Below are positions 38,175-50,000 of a DNA stretch of 64,000 bases, piece by piece. The number at the start of each line of letters is the position of its first letter. Position 1 is the stretch's first letter. Source of the DNA: Morchella semilibera (Eukaryota > Ascomycota > Pezizomycetes > Pezizales > Morchellaceae); the NCBI GenBank assembly GCA_009192285.1, contig WBVU01000012.1:682001-746000 (forward strand). Direction: 5' to 3'. Below the pieces are notes generated by a model, which was not told the DNA's origin, ran no database searches, and saw nothing but the letters and a program-made list of their open reading frames with translations. Both the position numbers and the translations under genes were made by a program.

Positions 38175-41100
38175 ATGCCTGGAATACTTCCAATGAAACT
38201 CATCAAATGTGGCAGCAGTCAAACCCGTATTGCACAAGCTTGTGACCGCTGCCGTTCAAAGAAGATACGTTGTGATGGGATCCGACCCTGCTGTTCCCAA
38301 TGCGCAAATGTCGGATTTGAGTGCAAGACATCTGATAAACTATCGAGACGTGCCTTCCCGAGGGGATATACCGAGTCACTAGAGGAGAGGGTGCGGAGTT
38401 TGGAGCAGGAGACGAGGGAACTGAAGGACTTGTTGGACTCGAAGGATGAGCAACTGGATATGCTCTCACGGATACACTCATTCTCGCCATATTCACCGCC
38501 CGCGAGTGCGGCATCAGGAGTATCACATCGTAATAGAGGTTCGCCAGCTAGTGCCAGGAGCGAGTCGGCGGAGGTAATTGTGGAGGATACTTTTGTGACC
38601 CATGAGAATCCCTCTTTAGTGGCGGGTGATGAAGACGCTACAGGTGGATTCTATGTAGGCTCTTCTAGTGGGAGATCTTTTGTTGGTATGTTCATTTCAT
38701 CCAATCTTTCTTTCCTTCTTTCTCTCTCTCCCTTACTTCTTTCTTTTCTTCTTTTTTCGGCCCTATGTTTTGGGGCGTTTTTGGTGTGCCTGCCCCACAC
38801 TTTGGATCTGTAATCAAAAATCCTAACATCCATTTCCCCGCAAAAGATCTGTTCAAACAGAAAGTACAGAACGGCTGTGCCGATTTTCGAAGTGATACAT
38901 TTTTCCGAGGCCAGACCCTCGTGAAACCATCAGCAGACGCACCACAGACCCGGCAACCGAATAGCATCAAAGCGCCCCCACGGCTTCTATCGGACCATCT
39001 TCTCGTCTCTTACTTCCAAGAATATCATCCCCTCTTTCCGGTCCTACATCGCCCGACATTCTTGGCCTCGTATGAGATACTGGTTTCCGGGGACGGGTCG
39101 ACAGCCGCCCCGTTGCCGAACCATGCCATTGCCCAACTCTTTTTGGTTTTCGCCATTGCCTTGCAGCAGAGTGAGGTATGTGGGATATCTCCGCCAAGCC
39201 CCTGATACCTAACCCAATTATTCTTTGTACACTACCTTGTTTTTATATGTCTTCACTCATCAATACTGACAACAATAATAGCCAAGGAATGGTGTTGAAG
39301 ATCAAGTCAACGCCCAATGGCAGCAAGCCCTTGACGCTATCCTTCTAGATAGCACAACAGAGACCCTACAATGTCTTGTTCTAGCCCAACTTTATTGCTT
39401 CTCGAAAGGCGATTATGCACGTCTGTTACAATACAAGTCACTCGCTGTAGGCATCGTTCTTCAATTAGGGCTTAACCAGTCTCAAAAGAAATTCTCTCTC
39501 AGTGCTTTAGGTGGCGAGATGCGAAAAAGAACGTTTTGGTGTGTTTATTGCTTAGACAGGTACAGTAGCCTAACCCTGTATCATTTTTTCTCGTGACTTG
39601 AATCATTGACTCTCATTTCCCCTTTCAGTTTTTCCGCGGCTATGCTCGGCCTACCTAAACTTTTAAACGAAAGCGATGTAGACACCGAGTATCCATCAGA
39701 TATCGATGACGAGTATGTTTCTGAGAAAGGGTTCCTGCCTACCCTGCCGGGGGATTCGACGAAAATATCTAGCGCACTTGCGTTGTTCAGGAGTAGTCGG
39801 ATACTAGCGAGGGTGCTGGATGCCGTTTATCCGACTGGTGGATTGAAAGAATTGACTTATACCAAGCTCAAAGAGTTGGAGGATGAACTTGATGCATGGA
39901 AATCGGGATTGGCTCCTCATTTGAGGTTGGAATTCGTGAATGGGACGCCAGCGACAAATGTCGTGCATAGTCGCAGTCCGTTGTTGGTATGCCATCATTT
40001 AGCTTTTAAAGACGAAGGATTAGCAGACGAATTACCCGATTCGGCCTGGATTATTATAGAACTTATCAGAAATGATTAACTGACTGGATTTTTTCTTCTA
40101 GGTTTTGTCATACCACTACATCCGCGTATTGATTCATAGACCTGTTGTTGGCTCTACTCTACAGCAGAAATCAAATGCGTCTTTGCACATCATCAGAGAA
40201 TCGAGCAAATGTATTGTTCAGATCGTTCAACTCCTAACTGAGCGAAAACTCGGATTTTCTTTCTGCCTTAACAAGGCTAAGATACTTGTGTTGGCTGGGT
40301 TCATCCTTCTTTATAGCTCTGCGGAATGCCCACAAGACAGCTCACTAGCAAAGGAGAATCAGAAATTGATTGTCGGCATGCTAAAAGAGTTGGAAAGCTG
40401 CTCCCCACCCCTATACACAGAGCTCAAGTCAATTGCTGCATCAATCATAAAACTTGAGTCTCAAACCCCACGGAGATCATCAGTCCCACCGTTATCATCC
40501 CGCCATGATAAGCCTAGGGAATCATCAGTCTCACCGCAATCTAGCCCACAGAGCAGCCCTCAGTACGCCGAAGATTCTCATCCATCCTTCCTGGGATGGA
40601 TGTCCGGAAATACAAAAACCCGGTTGCGGCGCGCCGGGCCAGCGCAAGTGCACAGGACATGTCTAGTAACACGCCATACGGGCACCGACTAACATCGGCG
40701 TCCCTTACCGATCTGTTACCGCGGAATCGATACTCGGCTGCGCCATCAACAAGTCCGTTTGACATACCGTATAATATGGAAAACGTGTGGAACGTTGGCG
40801 CGGTAAATGGCAGCACCACCTCGCTACCGCAGACCTCATCGTCGGACCGGGTCTCAATGTCAACTAATGATTGGGAGCGGCTACTGGCAACAATGGATGC
40901 TACACATGCAGCCCACATATACGGTGATGGCGGCGGCGATATACTACCTACTAGTGATATGGACATAGGTGTCCGCCCGGTTGATCAACATTGGAGTCTA
41001 AATGGCTCAACAAGAGAGTACTCACATAACAGCAATGTTGCTCCAGCTCCACCTAGCACATCAAGTTTCTCGACGCTGAGTGAAGAGGGGTTTCAAAGTG

Positions 41101-41213
41101 ATGATAACTGTGGGTATCCGGAAAGCGAGGATCTCGGTGACTTTTTGGGGCCATTGATGTCCACGGGTGGAGGAGGAGGGGGTGCATTGTTGGAGGGAGA
41201 GTGGCCCATGTGA
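38175..41213 (+). CDS. facB: Cat8/FacB-type Zn2Cys6 transcription activator of acetate and gluconeogenic genes
   Basis: Five exons: 38175-38685, 38847-39175, 39282-39559, 39629-39986 and 40102-41213. Introns are 161, 106, 69 and 115 nt. The start MPGILPMK is the family's usual N-terminus. The zinc cluster is CX2CX6CX6CX2CX6C with C23, C26, C33, C40, C43 and C50, followed by the FacB/Cat8 linker ([16 protein letters not shown]) and a coiled coil to about residue 100. The fungal transcription-factor middle region lies in exons 2-4 ([23 protein letters not shown]). The tail is Ser-rich and acidic and ends EWPM. With one base restored at the A run 40614-40618 the protein is about 862 aa, close to FacB (867 aa); without it the frame stops at 40692. 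FacB/Cat8 proteins are nuclear and activate acetate, glyoxylate-cycle and gluconeogenesis genes when glucose is absent. Sip4 relatives are the main alternative. Confidence 0.9.
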
Positions 41214-42270
41214 TGTGATTCTTTTTTTTTTTCGTCTTGGTTGGTTTATTTTGTTTTTTAAAAAGAGGTTAAAGAAAATGGTATGTAGGCTAAGGCTGGT
41301 TGCGGTTTTATTTCACGACGCTATGTAAAACCTGACATTGTGGTCATTTTTTTTTGTCGGTAGTTCTTGTTTTAAACGCCTTGCTTTTATTATGCGTGGG
41401 CCTGGCTAGCTGTTTTGTCTCGTGCGCTCTTTTATATATTTGTCTTTTAGCCTTTGTTCTAAGTGATATAATTACTTTTTTTCTTTCTCGTCGATATATG
41501 TATCGGATTTTTATTTGAACCCTAGCTTGCTTCATATGCTTATCACCTCTGTGGTTATGACGTTGGGTTTGCCTCAATTGTCGAGTTTGCTGTTCATTGT
41601 TCTGGTTTGTCTTGCAAGCTTGGGGTCCACCTGAGCGCTCCTTCCTAAGTTATATCTACGGCCTCTATACCTCTGTTCCCCCCACCGCTCCATTCGGCCT
41701 AATTCCTCTTTTATTCCTGCTCCTCCTTCCGTCTCTTGCCTACCTACCTGCCTGTTTCCCTGCAGGCTCAATGTCAAGAGATGAGGTCAGCCAGCAGCAG
41801 CAGACATCGGATGGAGGGGTGTGCTTTGGGGGAGGGTAGCCCTAGCGCCTAACTCTCTGTCTGATGGGGGAGGAGGAGGAAGGGAAGGTACATGCATCTG
41901 GTGATGATGATACCGTTTTTATCTCCGTTTCTGCTTTTCTATCTGTTTTGCGGTTCTCTGTTGTATTGTCTTGTATGAGTAAGTAGCAAGCAACAACTAC
42001 GGGTGGATGTGTGCTATTGTACCTACATGTATAGTTAAAGCCAAGTTGGTTTTTATCTTATGGACATGCTTTGATATTTGACCCGTGCTATTATGGATAA
42101 AAGAAAGGCCAATTGCGTCTTGTTGAGGTGCAACTAGATCGCACTTGAGTATTGCCGGTGTGATGTAAGGGAGAGAGACGGATAGAGAAGAAGTGGGTGT
42201 CAAGTGTCCGTTTACTCACGGCTTAGCACTCGCTCTGACCCATGACGACGATGATGCCTCGCAACACAAC

Positions 42271-42360
42271 CACGACCTGGAACCACCCGATCTACAGCCA
42301 CCACCACGACCTGGAACCACCCGATCTACAGCCACCACCACGACCTGGAACCACAACCAC
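42271..42360. repeat. 34-bp tandem repeat, about 2.6 copies
   Basis: The unit begins CACGACCTGGAACCACCCG and starts again at 42305 and 42339. The first two copies are identical; the third is partial and diverges after CACGACCTGGAACCAC. It is a minisatellite in non-coding DNA. Confidence 0.85.
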
Positions 42361-42555
42361 TCACTCCACTTTTCTGGCACTGGTCTCCGTTTTAGACTTT
42401 TTTCTTGTCTTTCCTTTTCTCGCTGAACGGTGACACCTCCAGGGGAGAATCCCCCGATGGGGGAGCGGAGGGATCCACATGAGTATAATTGACTACATTA
42501 CAACACAGAGGCCAATTTGTCCAATTAAATCCTAAGGGAAAAAGAGAAATGGAGA

Positions 42556-42561
<6 letters not shown>

Positions 42562-42588
<27 letters not shown>
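42562..42588. repeat. poly-A tract
   Basis: A homopolymer of about 27 A in intergenic DNA. Confidence 0.9.
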
Positions 42589-43483
42589 GCCAAAGGAAAA
42601 AAAAGTAAAAAGAAAAGGCTATAATGTAGCTATAGCTGTACCATTACGTATTTCAAGATTTGTTGGATTCCGCCTTCAAATCGGTTTCATGGCGCTCGCT
42701 CCACGTCAACGTCAACATGTCAAAAGACGCACATGTCGGGCCGATCACAAGGGATAGTTTCTCCTTTTCCTTTTTTTTTCTTTCTTTCTTAGAGCTAGAG
42801 CTCTATATTGTAGATTCGTTTTTTCTTCTTATCCGGTTAGAGGAGCAATTGGCCGAACAGAAATGTGATGTGAAGGGAAGGAACAGAGTAGGTATGTCGA
42901 TATGCCAGACCCTCGAGACCCCAGTAAGTAGCGAGTCCATGGACTCTCACTCGTGACCTTCCTTGCCTTTTTTTTTTCCCCGGTCCCTCAGAACCAAAAA
43001 AAAAAAGAGCTTTGTGACCCAATGTACGCATGTGGGTAATCACCAGGTCAGGCAAAGCAATCTACTCTCCACGTACCATTCAGCCATCAATCAATCAATC
43101 AATCTGCGCGCAGCCTCTGCACGCAACCACCCGGCACTTTCAATTCCAGCCCAGAGAGAGTATACCAAGAGTATATTATTGTACCCATATACCAGCCATG
43201 TAGCTCCACCGCACACCAAAGTGCAATAGTGACCTCCCCCCCCTTCCCTGCCAACTGCACGTACCCCTCCATTCCCCACGTTTTGGGAGCACCGGCGGGG
43301 GTGGTAGTCCCGAAGATTTGCTATCGGAGTGGGAATCTTGGGTGTAGCGTGAGATAGATGTGGTGCGGGAGTTCCCTTCCCTCGGTGTGGTGGGTGTGGT
43401 AGGTGAGTGAGCGAGCGGTGTACCTACGTACATGCCGCAGAGATTTGTTTAATACTCTACGGCGGGAAAACGTGGGCTGTTGT

Positions 43484-43510
43484 GCATGGCATGGCATGGC
43501 ATGGCATGGC
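43484..43510. repeat. ATGGC pentanucleotide repeat
   Basis: Five tandem ATGGC units in intergenic DNA. Confidence 0.9.
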
Positions 43511-44194
43511 TCGGATTGTGATCAGGATGAACGAACAAGAATGGAGGAGAGAAAACGTATCGGGAGCTGTAGGTACTGGTTGGTCTGTGAATAGGTGGTA
43601 GGTACTGTAGATGCCGTAGATACATGTACTAGGTGTAGCTATTAATTGGATATACTCGTGAGGGATACCCACATATGCTGGGGATTTGTGATTGTAGAGA
43701 AGTATACATGTTCGTACCTACAATACATGTAGTGTTATTATTGTATACATACACGGAATGATAATATCGACATGCAGGTCGCTGGATGGGTTCTCTAGAC
43801 GTAGAGTACAGACGACAACCACAACCCCGCGATGATTACCGTCCGCTACTTAGCAGTCAGTGGAAGTGACAGTTGCTACTACAATTTCTGCTGAAACTGC
43901 TGAGATGAACATGCCTAAGCAACAAGCCAGATAGGACAGACACACACTCACAACGGTTTCCGATATTCAAGCAAGACATCAATAATAATAATCTCAGGTC
44001 AAGTCACCATAGTAAGAAGCAAAAAAAAAAGAAAAGAAAAAGAAAAAAAACAAGCTAAGAAGGGCAAGAAAGCGATAAAAATATATATATAAAAAGATTT
44101 TACGCAATTGGGTATATCAACCCCAGATAACAAAAAAATTTATACCCCCATTGCAAGTGCCGGAATGCACTTCTGCCCACCGCACCACCAATTA

Positions 44195-47074
44195 TCACAC
44201 CCGTGACCTCCCCAGCAGCCTCCCGCACAACTGCTCATCCACCACGCCGTCACTATTTCCCAACCTATCGACTGCCTTGATCAAGTCATAGTTGATGCTC
44301 TGGCTCACGACGCTATCACCCCTATAGTCGGGATGGGTGCGAACAAACTCCCTAATCCACGCGGCACCCGTCTGCAGCTCCCCGCTTGCGCGCTTCGAGA
44401 CTAAGCTTAGATATCCGGCCAGCTCGCATCGGGTCACGACGTCGACGTTGACTGTGTCGAGGTAATTCTCAATCAGGGGGATCAGCCCCAGGAACTCATT
44501 GGTCTTGCTACCGTTCATAATCTCGTCGATTGTCATGAGGCAATACTCCTTCTCGACGGGACCAGGGGAGGCGGGGCGTGAGGGTGCTGGGGTGCCCCCG
44601 CTCGTGGTCTTGCGCGGTGGGAAAAGGTTTTTGCGGAACCAGAACTTTTCAGTCAAGACCGCACCACGGCGGTGTGCCGTTGCCATGTTCTCATCGACCT
44701 GGTGGTTGTGGACCTAGGGTTAGCTAGGGACACAGGATTTGACAAGTAACTAGGCTCATGTGTGCTGGCCCCAGCTACAGGTAGCAGGAAAGGGATACTA
44801 CTGATACCAACCTTGGATATCGGGATATAGAAGTTCAATCCGTAAGACAAGATCACCCTCGTGAGAAGTATGATGAATATTGCAAATGCAGCATTCTCAT
44901 TGTCAGTCAATTGAATTTCCATACTACGGAATTCTACCCTCCAGCCAATGTTACCACCTGGTGGAGGAGGCTTGAACCGCATATGTTGCCAGTTTGTCGA
45001 TTGGATATTCTTAAAACCCCAAATAAAGAGCGAGGGTCAGCAATCGCTTCCTGTCGCGTTCTACCGAACTGGTCTCACCTCAAAATGGTCCGCCTTACCT
45101 TCCGGTGACCCATCTAGGGTCTCCTGGAAGATAACCAACGGGTCCCGGATGAACAAGTGGGCAAAATGGGTTGCTAGGTTCTCGTCCATACCTGCATTTT
45201 GCAAAAGAAAATAAAAAAAGTCAGCCACGCGTTATTCCCGATATGATACGATGGTTATGATAAACCGAATCCAGGATGGAGGGGTGGGTGCCAATCAGAC
45301 CATCATCCATAAGTGACTTTTTAATATCATTGTCGATTACAAGATCCGTATCATTATACTCTGGCCTAAAACGGGGATCCTGCGAGATGTACGCCGATAC
45401 AGAATCGTATCTTGATTTTGGTATCACGAAACGGTTATTTTTGAGCGGCTGTAACTTCCGTATCAGCATCTCTTATTAACCACGAGATCCACTCTGCCAA
45501 CATTTGAATCATTTCAAGAGTAATGATTAGGAAGAAGGGGAAAAGGGGGAGGCGGTTGACCTTCAATCCCTTTTCTTCATCGGTACGATCGTCTACAGCT
45601 TGGGAGATGACATTCCACCTCACATCCACATCCGCCAAAAAGCCCTTGAAAATCGGGGTAGCCGCCGTTAAGGCCAACATTATCGGGCCCAATGGGCACA
45701 ACTGATCATAAAGCATCCTTGCCTCGACGATATTCTTCGCCTGCAGCGTGATCTGCAAGCAACAGCAGCCCATCCCAAAACCCATAGCGTCCATATAAAT
45801 GTGACCTTCCTGTGCCGCGCCATTCCGCACGTCGTCGTCCTCGGGAAATAGATGTCGATCGTAGTCTATTGTAGGGTCACGGAACGGTCGGGGCGTCTTC
45901 TCGTCATAGAAGACGGGCATATTGATGGCCACCTTCTTGCCACGCCGTGACCGAATGTTGGCCGATAGCGTTGGAAAGCGGATGTGCGGGTTGATCACAA
46001 CGTCGGAGAGGAACTGACTACGTGACCTTGACCCATCCGCAACTACATGAGGATGAGTGAACACATCCTTTACACCCAGTAGCGGGAAGTTTGGCAGCGT
46101 GATGACCGCCTCGTTTTTCGCCATGTGCTGCTTTGCAATGACTCTCCTGCAAACGCAAAAAGTAAATATTAAAAAAAACCTGTTTTAGGGCCTCGTACAG
46201 GTTCAGTAGCAGAAGTGTGCTCTAGCTAGCTGGCTAAAAACGGAGCCAACTAACGAAAGACAAAACGACGCACCTGCGCTTCATGTCTTTCTCCACAGAC
46301 AACAAATCCTTCCAGGTCAGGTTGAAGGGCGCACCAGGGGTTGATTCGATCTGGAAACGCCCGTACTCGGGGTGGAAAGTCGGCATGGGCCCACAGACAC
46401 TGCATAGAAGAAGCTTATTAGACATTTACTCCCTACTAGGTTGCAGTGTAACTACTGACTCTTCTGGTTTACTGATCTCTGGAACACCACCCCCTGCCTT
46501 CCTTAATTTCTCGTCATTGGCAAGCTCCTCGAGAATTTCGGCTTGCCGAAGCGAGAGGAGAGCATGTTTCTTCTCATCATCATAAGAGACAACGAGATAT
46601 TCAAGCTATAGAGCAATGTCGTCAGTAAGCCGTATTCGAACTCAAGTCCGTAGTGAGAGAGATATTAGTGGAACATATAAGAAGATCTCATATAGCCCCC
46701 CCCCCCCCAAGATTAACATACCTCATCTCCCCACAATAACACATCCCTCTCGTTGCCCCTGTAATTCTTCCAGATCTCCAGCAATTGCTACAGAGACACC
46801 AATTATCATTTATCAGTATCCCCACCCAAAAATTCGGCCAAAAATAAAAATATAAGTTGTGAAAAAACCGCACCCCCTGCATTGGGCCCGGCTGTACACC
46901 TCGCATACCTGTATTCCTAACTTCCGAACCTCATCGGCATGGTACTTTGCATCCTCCCATTCCAGCGGGGTTCCAAGAGCTCTAATTGGGGGGAGAGGTG
47001 GCTTAATCAGCAAGATTCATTTCCCCAGGACGGCGGGCGGGGTAAATGGTAGGTAAGACATACAGTAGACCCAT
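44195..47074 (-). CDS. gcs1: glutamate-cysteine ligase (gamma-glutamylcysteine synthetase), 662 aa
   Basis: Ten exons: 47074-47064, 46981-46909, 46787-46722, 46605-46456, 46413-46274, 46146-45561, 45448-45301, 45191-45079, 45009-44812 and 44698-44195. The first coding exon is only 11 nt and splices to give [12 protein letters not shown], the family N-terminus. The enzyme joins glutamate and cysteine with ATP, the first and rate-limiting step of glutathione synthesis in the cytosol. Motifs include LLWGDELEYLVV (43-54), [10 protein letters not shown] at about 110-119, [13 protein letters not shown] (266-278), [60 protein letters not shown] and [17 protein letters not shown]. The length is close to fungal homologues. 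The junction of exons 4 and 5 is the weak point: the frame needs an AAG acceptor at 46414 (42-nt intron), while a better-looking CAG at 46400 would break the frame. Two donors are the uncommon GTCAAC and GTCTGA. Confidence 0.92.
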
Positions 47075-50000
47075 TTACGATCTATTCCCTGGGCGTGGGC
47101 GTGGGTGCGGCGGCGGCGATATGCGGCGGCTAGTAGAGTGATTGCAAGTGATTGGAGGAGTGCTAGCACAATTGGAATTTGCGGGCAGCCGTGGGGTGGG
47201 TTCTGGGGGGGGGGTTGTTGGTGGTGGTGGTAATGATGCGACGTTGGGCTTTGCTTGCACTATTTGCTGCGGCGCGGGGTTGATTTGCAAGGAAATAATT
47301 TTTTTCCCCCTCCCTTTAGGACTCTGCTTATCGTTTCGTTTCGGCGATAAGATTGTGGCTGCACTAAGAAGCTAGCCTTCGGTTTCAAACGCCCGTATTC
47401 CTTTTAGAACAGGTACAGATTTAATTTGTGTGAAGTGTGCCTAGACCTAGAAAGTGATGTACCTGGTCAATGAGGATTTTAGACAAGCTCTCCCGATCCC
47501 GCCATAGATCAAATCAATCAAAAACCCAATCAACTAATCCCTGGAGGCTGCAGTTTCCGAAGATTACTAACTTGGCTATTGGAATTACAACCAGTGAGGT
47601 CCGTCCCTAGATGCTCGATCACAACACACAGCAGAAGACGCAGCAGCGGTTTGAGACACGAACAAACGAAACGCAGGTCTCGGGGAGGATAAAGGGCTCG
47701 TGGGCCAGAGAGTGAGAGGAGACTGTGTGGAGGTGTACGGAGAATGGAAGGGGATAGGATGCACATACATACACACACCAACCAGATGCGTAAATAAAAA
47801 AAAAAACATCCCTCCCCTAAAATAAAATAAAGTCCCTATTTATGTGCTCCATGTATGTACATACAGCGAGAAATGCGGAGCGGGGAAGATTACCAATTCA
47901 AATTCCATATGAACCCTTAACTTCGATGCTCTTCTCTCTCCTGTAAAGGACTGACTGTTTTTCTTACGGGAGCGGTGAGAGCAGTGACTCAAAGAGTTGC
48001 TACATGTTAGAAAATCCCTACACTCTTTTCTTTTTAGGTGCCCGACTAGCTGCAAATGTAACCCCTTCCCCAGTTTAACGCGAATTTATCGACGTTCATC
48101 TCGATATGCCTACCAAACAGAGAGGTAGATAATCCACCCTATCTGGTTACTGCAGATGCTGTGCAGGTACCCGTATTCCCCTTCCCTTTCGTAGCCTTGC
48201 GGTACATATCCTCCATTGCCTGGAAACCCACCTACTGGTGGCAATGGATAGGGCCAAACACAATATTTACCGACATTGTAGCCGCCAGGTATAATAATAA
48301 TAATGTATGTAGAGGAGATAGGTCATCATCGCCGTCGTCGTCGTCGTCGTTCATCATCTCGGCTGGCCCGGTCATCCAAATCCCGATGCACTACTAGATT
48401 TTGCTTTTTCAACAACAGCAACAAATATACTCAAAAAAGAATGATGGCCACGAGGTGCTCAACAGCAGCTTGTCCGTTGGATGGCGATGCACCCACATCC
48501 ACTTAATTGCCACCTGTTCAAAGTGTAAAGCTCTCACCCCTTTCCCCTTCTTTTTCCACCACCACCACTAGCACAATGGCTTGCGTGATTATTCCCTTCA
48601 CCCATCAGGTCATAAATTCGGAGAATCGACACGATGCATATTTCGGTACGCCCGCCCTGGGCCTTATCGCCGTGCTTATCCTCGCAAAACACCCTGCGTC
48701 CGAAATTGCCCGTTTCGTTTCTGCATTGCACCCGGGGAGAGAGAGGGCGTGTACAGTAGTATCATAGAGCATCTGTAGGTCTCTCTATTATAGTAATGTT
48801 AACGGCCCAATACAGAATAAGAGCCTCACGTAAAGATCCGCCCCTCTGTTAGCTGCACGATCTGACATCTTTCCTTTTGTACCCCCCTTGTCTCCCCATC
48901 TGAAACGATTTTCCTGGGGGCTGGATCGGACTTTTTGCTGCTCGTTGTGCTATCTACCTCAGATTTTGAGTGAATTCCGCCGCTGGGAAAACAAACATTT
49001 CCTCCGCGCCTGGCTGACGTAGGTCCCTGAAGGTGTTTGTGAGGGGGGAAGGGGAAGGGGGTGGTAGAATCTTGTTCATGTCGGGTATATGGATCGGAAT
49101 GTGCCAATTTATCGTAGAGTAACGACAAAAAAAATGTGTGATTATAAACAGTAACCCATCACCGCCATTTACCACCAACTACTGCTGTGCGTCCTGTCTT
49201 CCTCACCTCCCACGTGGTTTTCGTTTCGAAAAGAACCAGAGAATTAGATAAAATAAAAATGTTGTATCCATAAATTGGTTGTATTTCTAACGAGTTATAT
49301 AGCATCGTAAGCTGGGGCTCTGATCCACCCTGTGAAGTCGTACAGACAATCCACCATAACGAAGCAATTTGCATGTGCCGTAGACAAACACAACATCAGC
49401 GGTTGTATTTAGAACCCTTCCCATAAATCGCCTGTCAAAGTAATAATCGCCCCTGTCGGTAATCTGGCCGATCCGAGTTGAGTCTTCCATGCCGCGGGCA
49501 TATATATGTGCAGAACAGATATGTAGAGTGCATGGACTCTAGATAGGTGTTACCCCCCAAGGCGAGGTTGTCATACAAGATGCAAGATAGATGATCGCCA
49601 TTCGAACCAGCGGCGGCCTCGGTTCGCCCAGAAGATTGCCGGTAAAAGAAAAGAGCGATCGTTTCGAAATTTCCCCCACCCACCCCGAATCCTCGCCGCG
49701 TAGAAGTCCGTCGGGCTAAATTGTCCCATCTTTGATGAATGGGCCGATCTGACGACGAGACGACGATTAAACTATCAGATCGGGCCCTTCCCCGACATTC
49801 TCACATGGCATACTGGTACAGTATAATATTCCATATTACTAAAGCAATAATTATTAGTTAGTGGTGAGGCAGGGGAAGCATATGTAGGCATGTAGGTAGT
49901 AGTCCCTGCATAACTAATAGAAGAATATTAGCAGGTAGGCAGATGCTTATCTTGCCAACCACGCAGATGATTGGTCGCCACACTTTAATTGGACGTCGTT

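Larger units (their letters stand above)
41214..44194. other. intergenic region between convergent genes
   Basis: The Cat8/FacB gene and the glutamate-cysteine ligase gene converge here, so both 3' ends lie in this stretch. No coding signal was seen. It holds a 34-bp tandem repeat, a long poly-A tract, an ATGGC repeat and TACATGTA copies at about 42024, 43620 and 43722. Confidence 0.6.

Noticed and set aside
38175-41213. Identification as a RosA/NosA/Pro1-type developmental zinc-cluster protein
   Set aside because: The N-terminus MPGILPMK, the cluster and the following [10 protein letters not shown] linker match the FacB/Cat8 family better.
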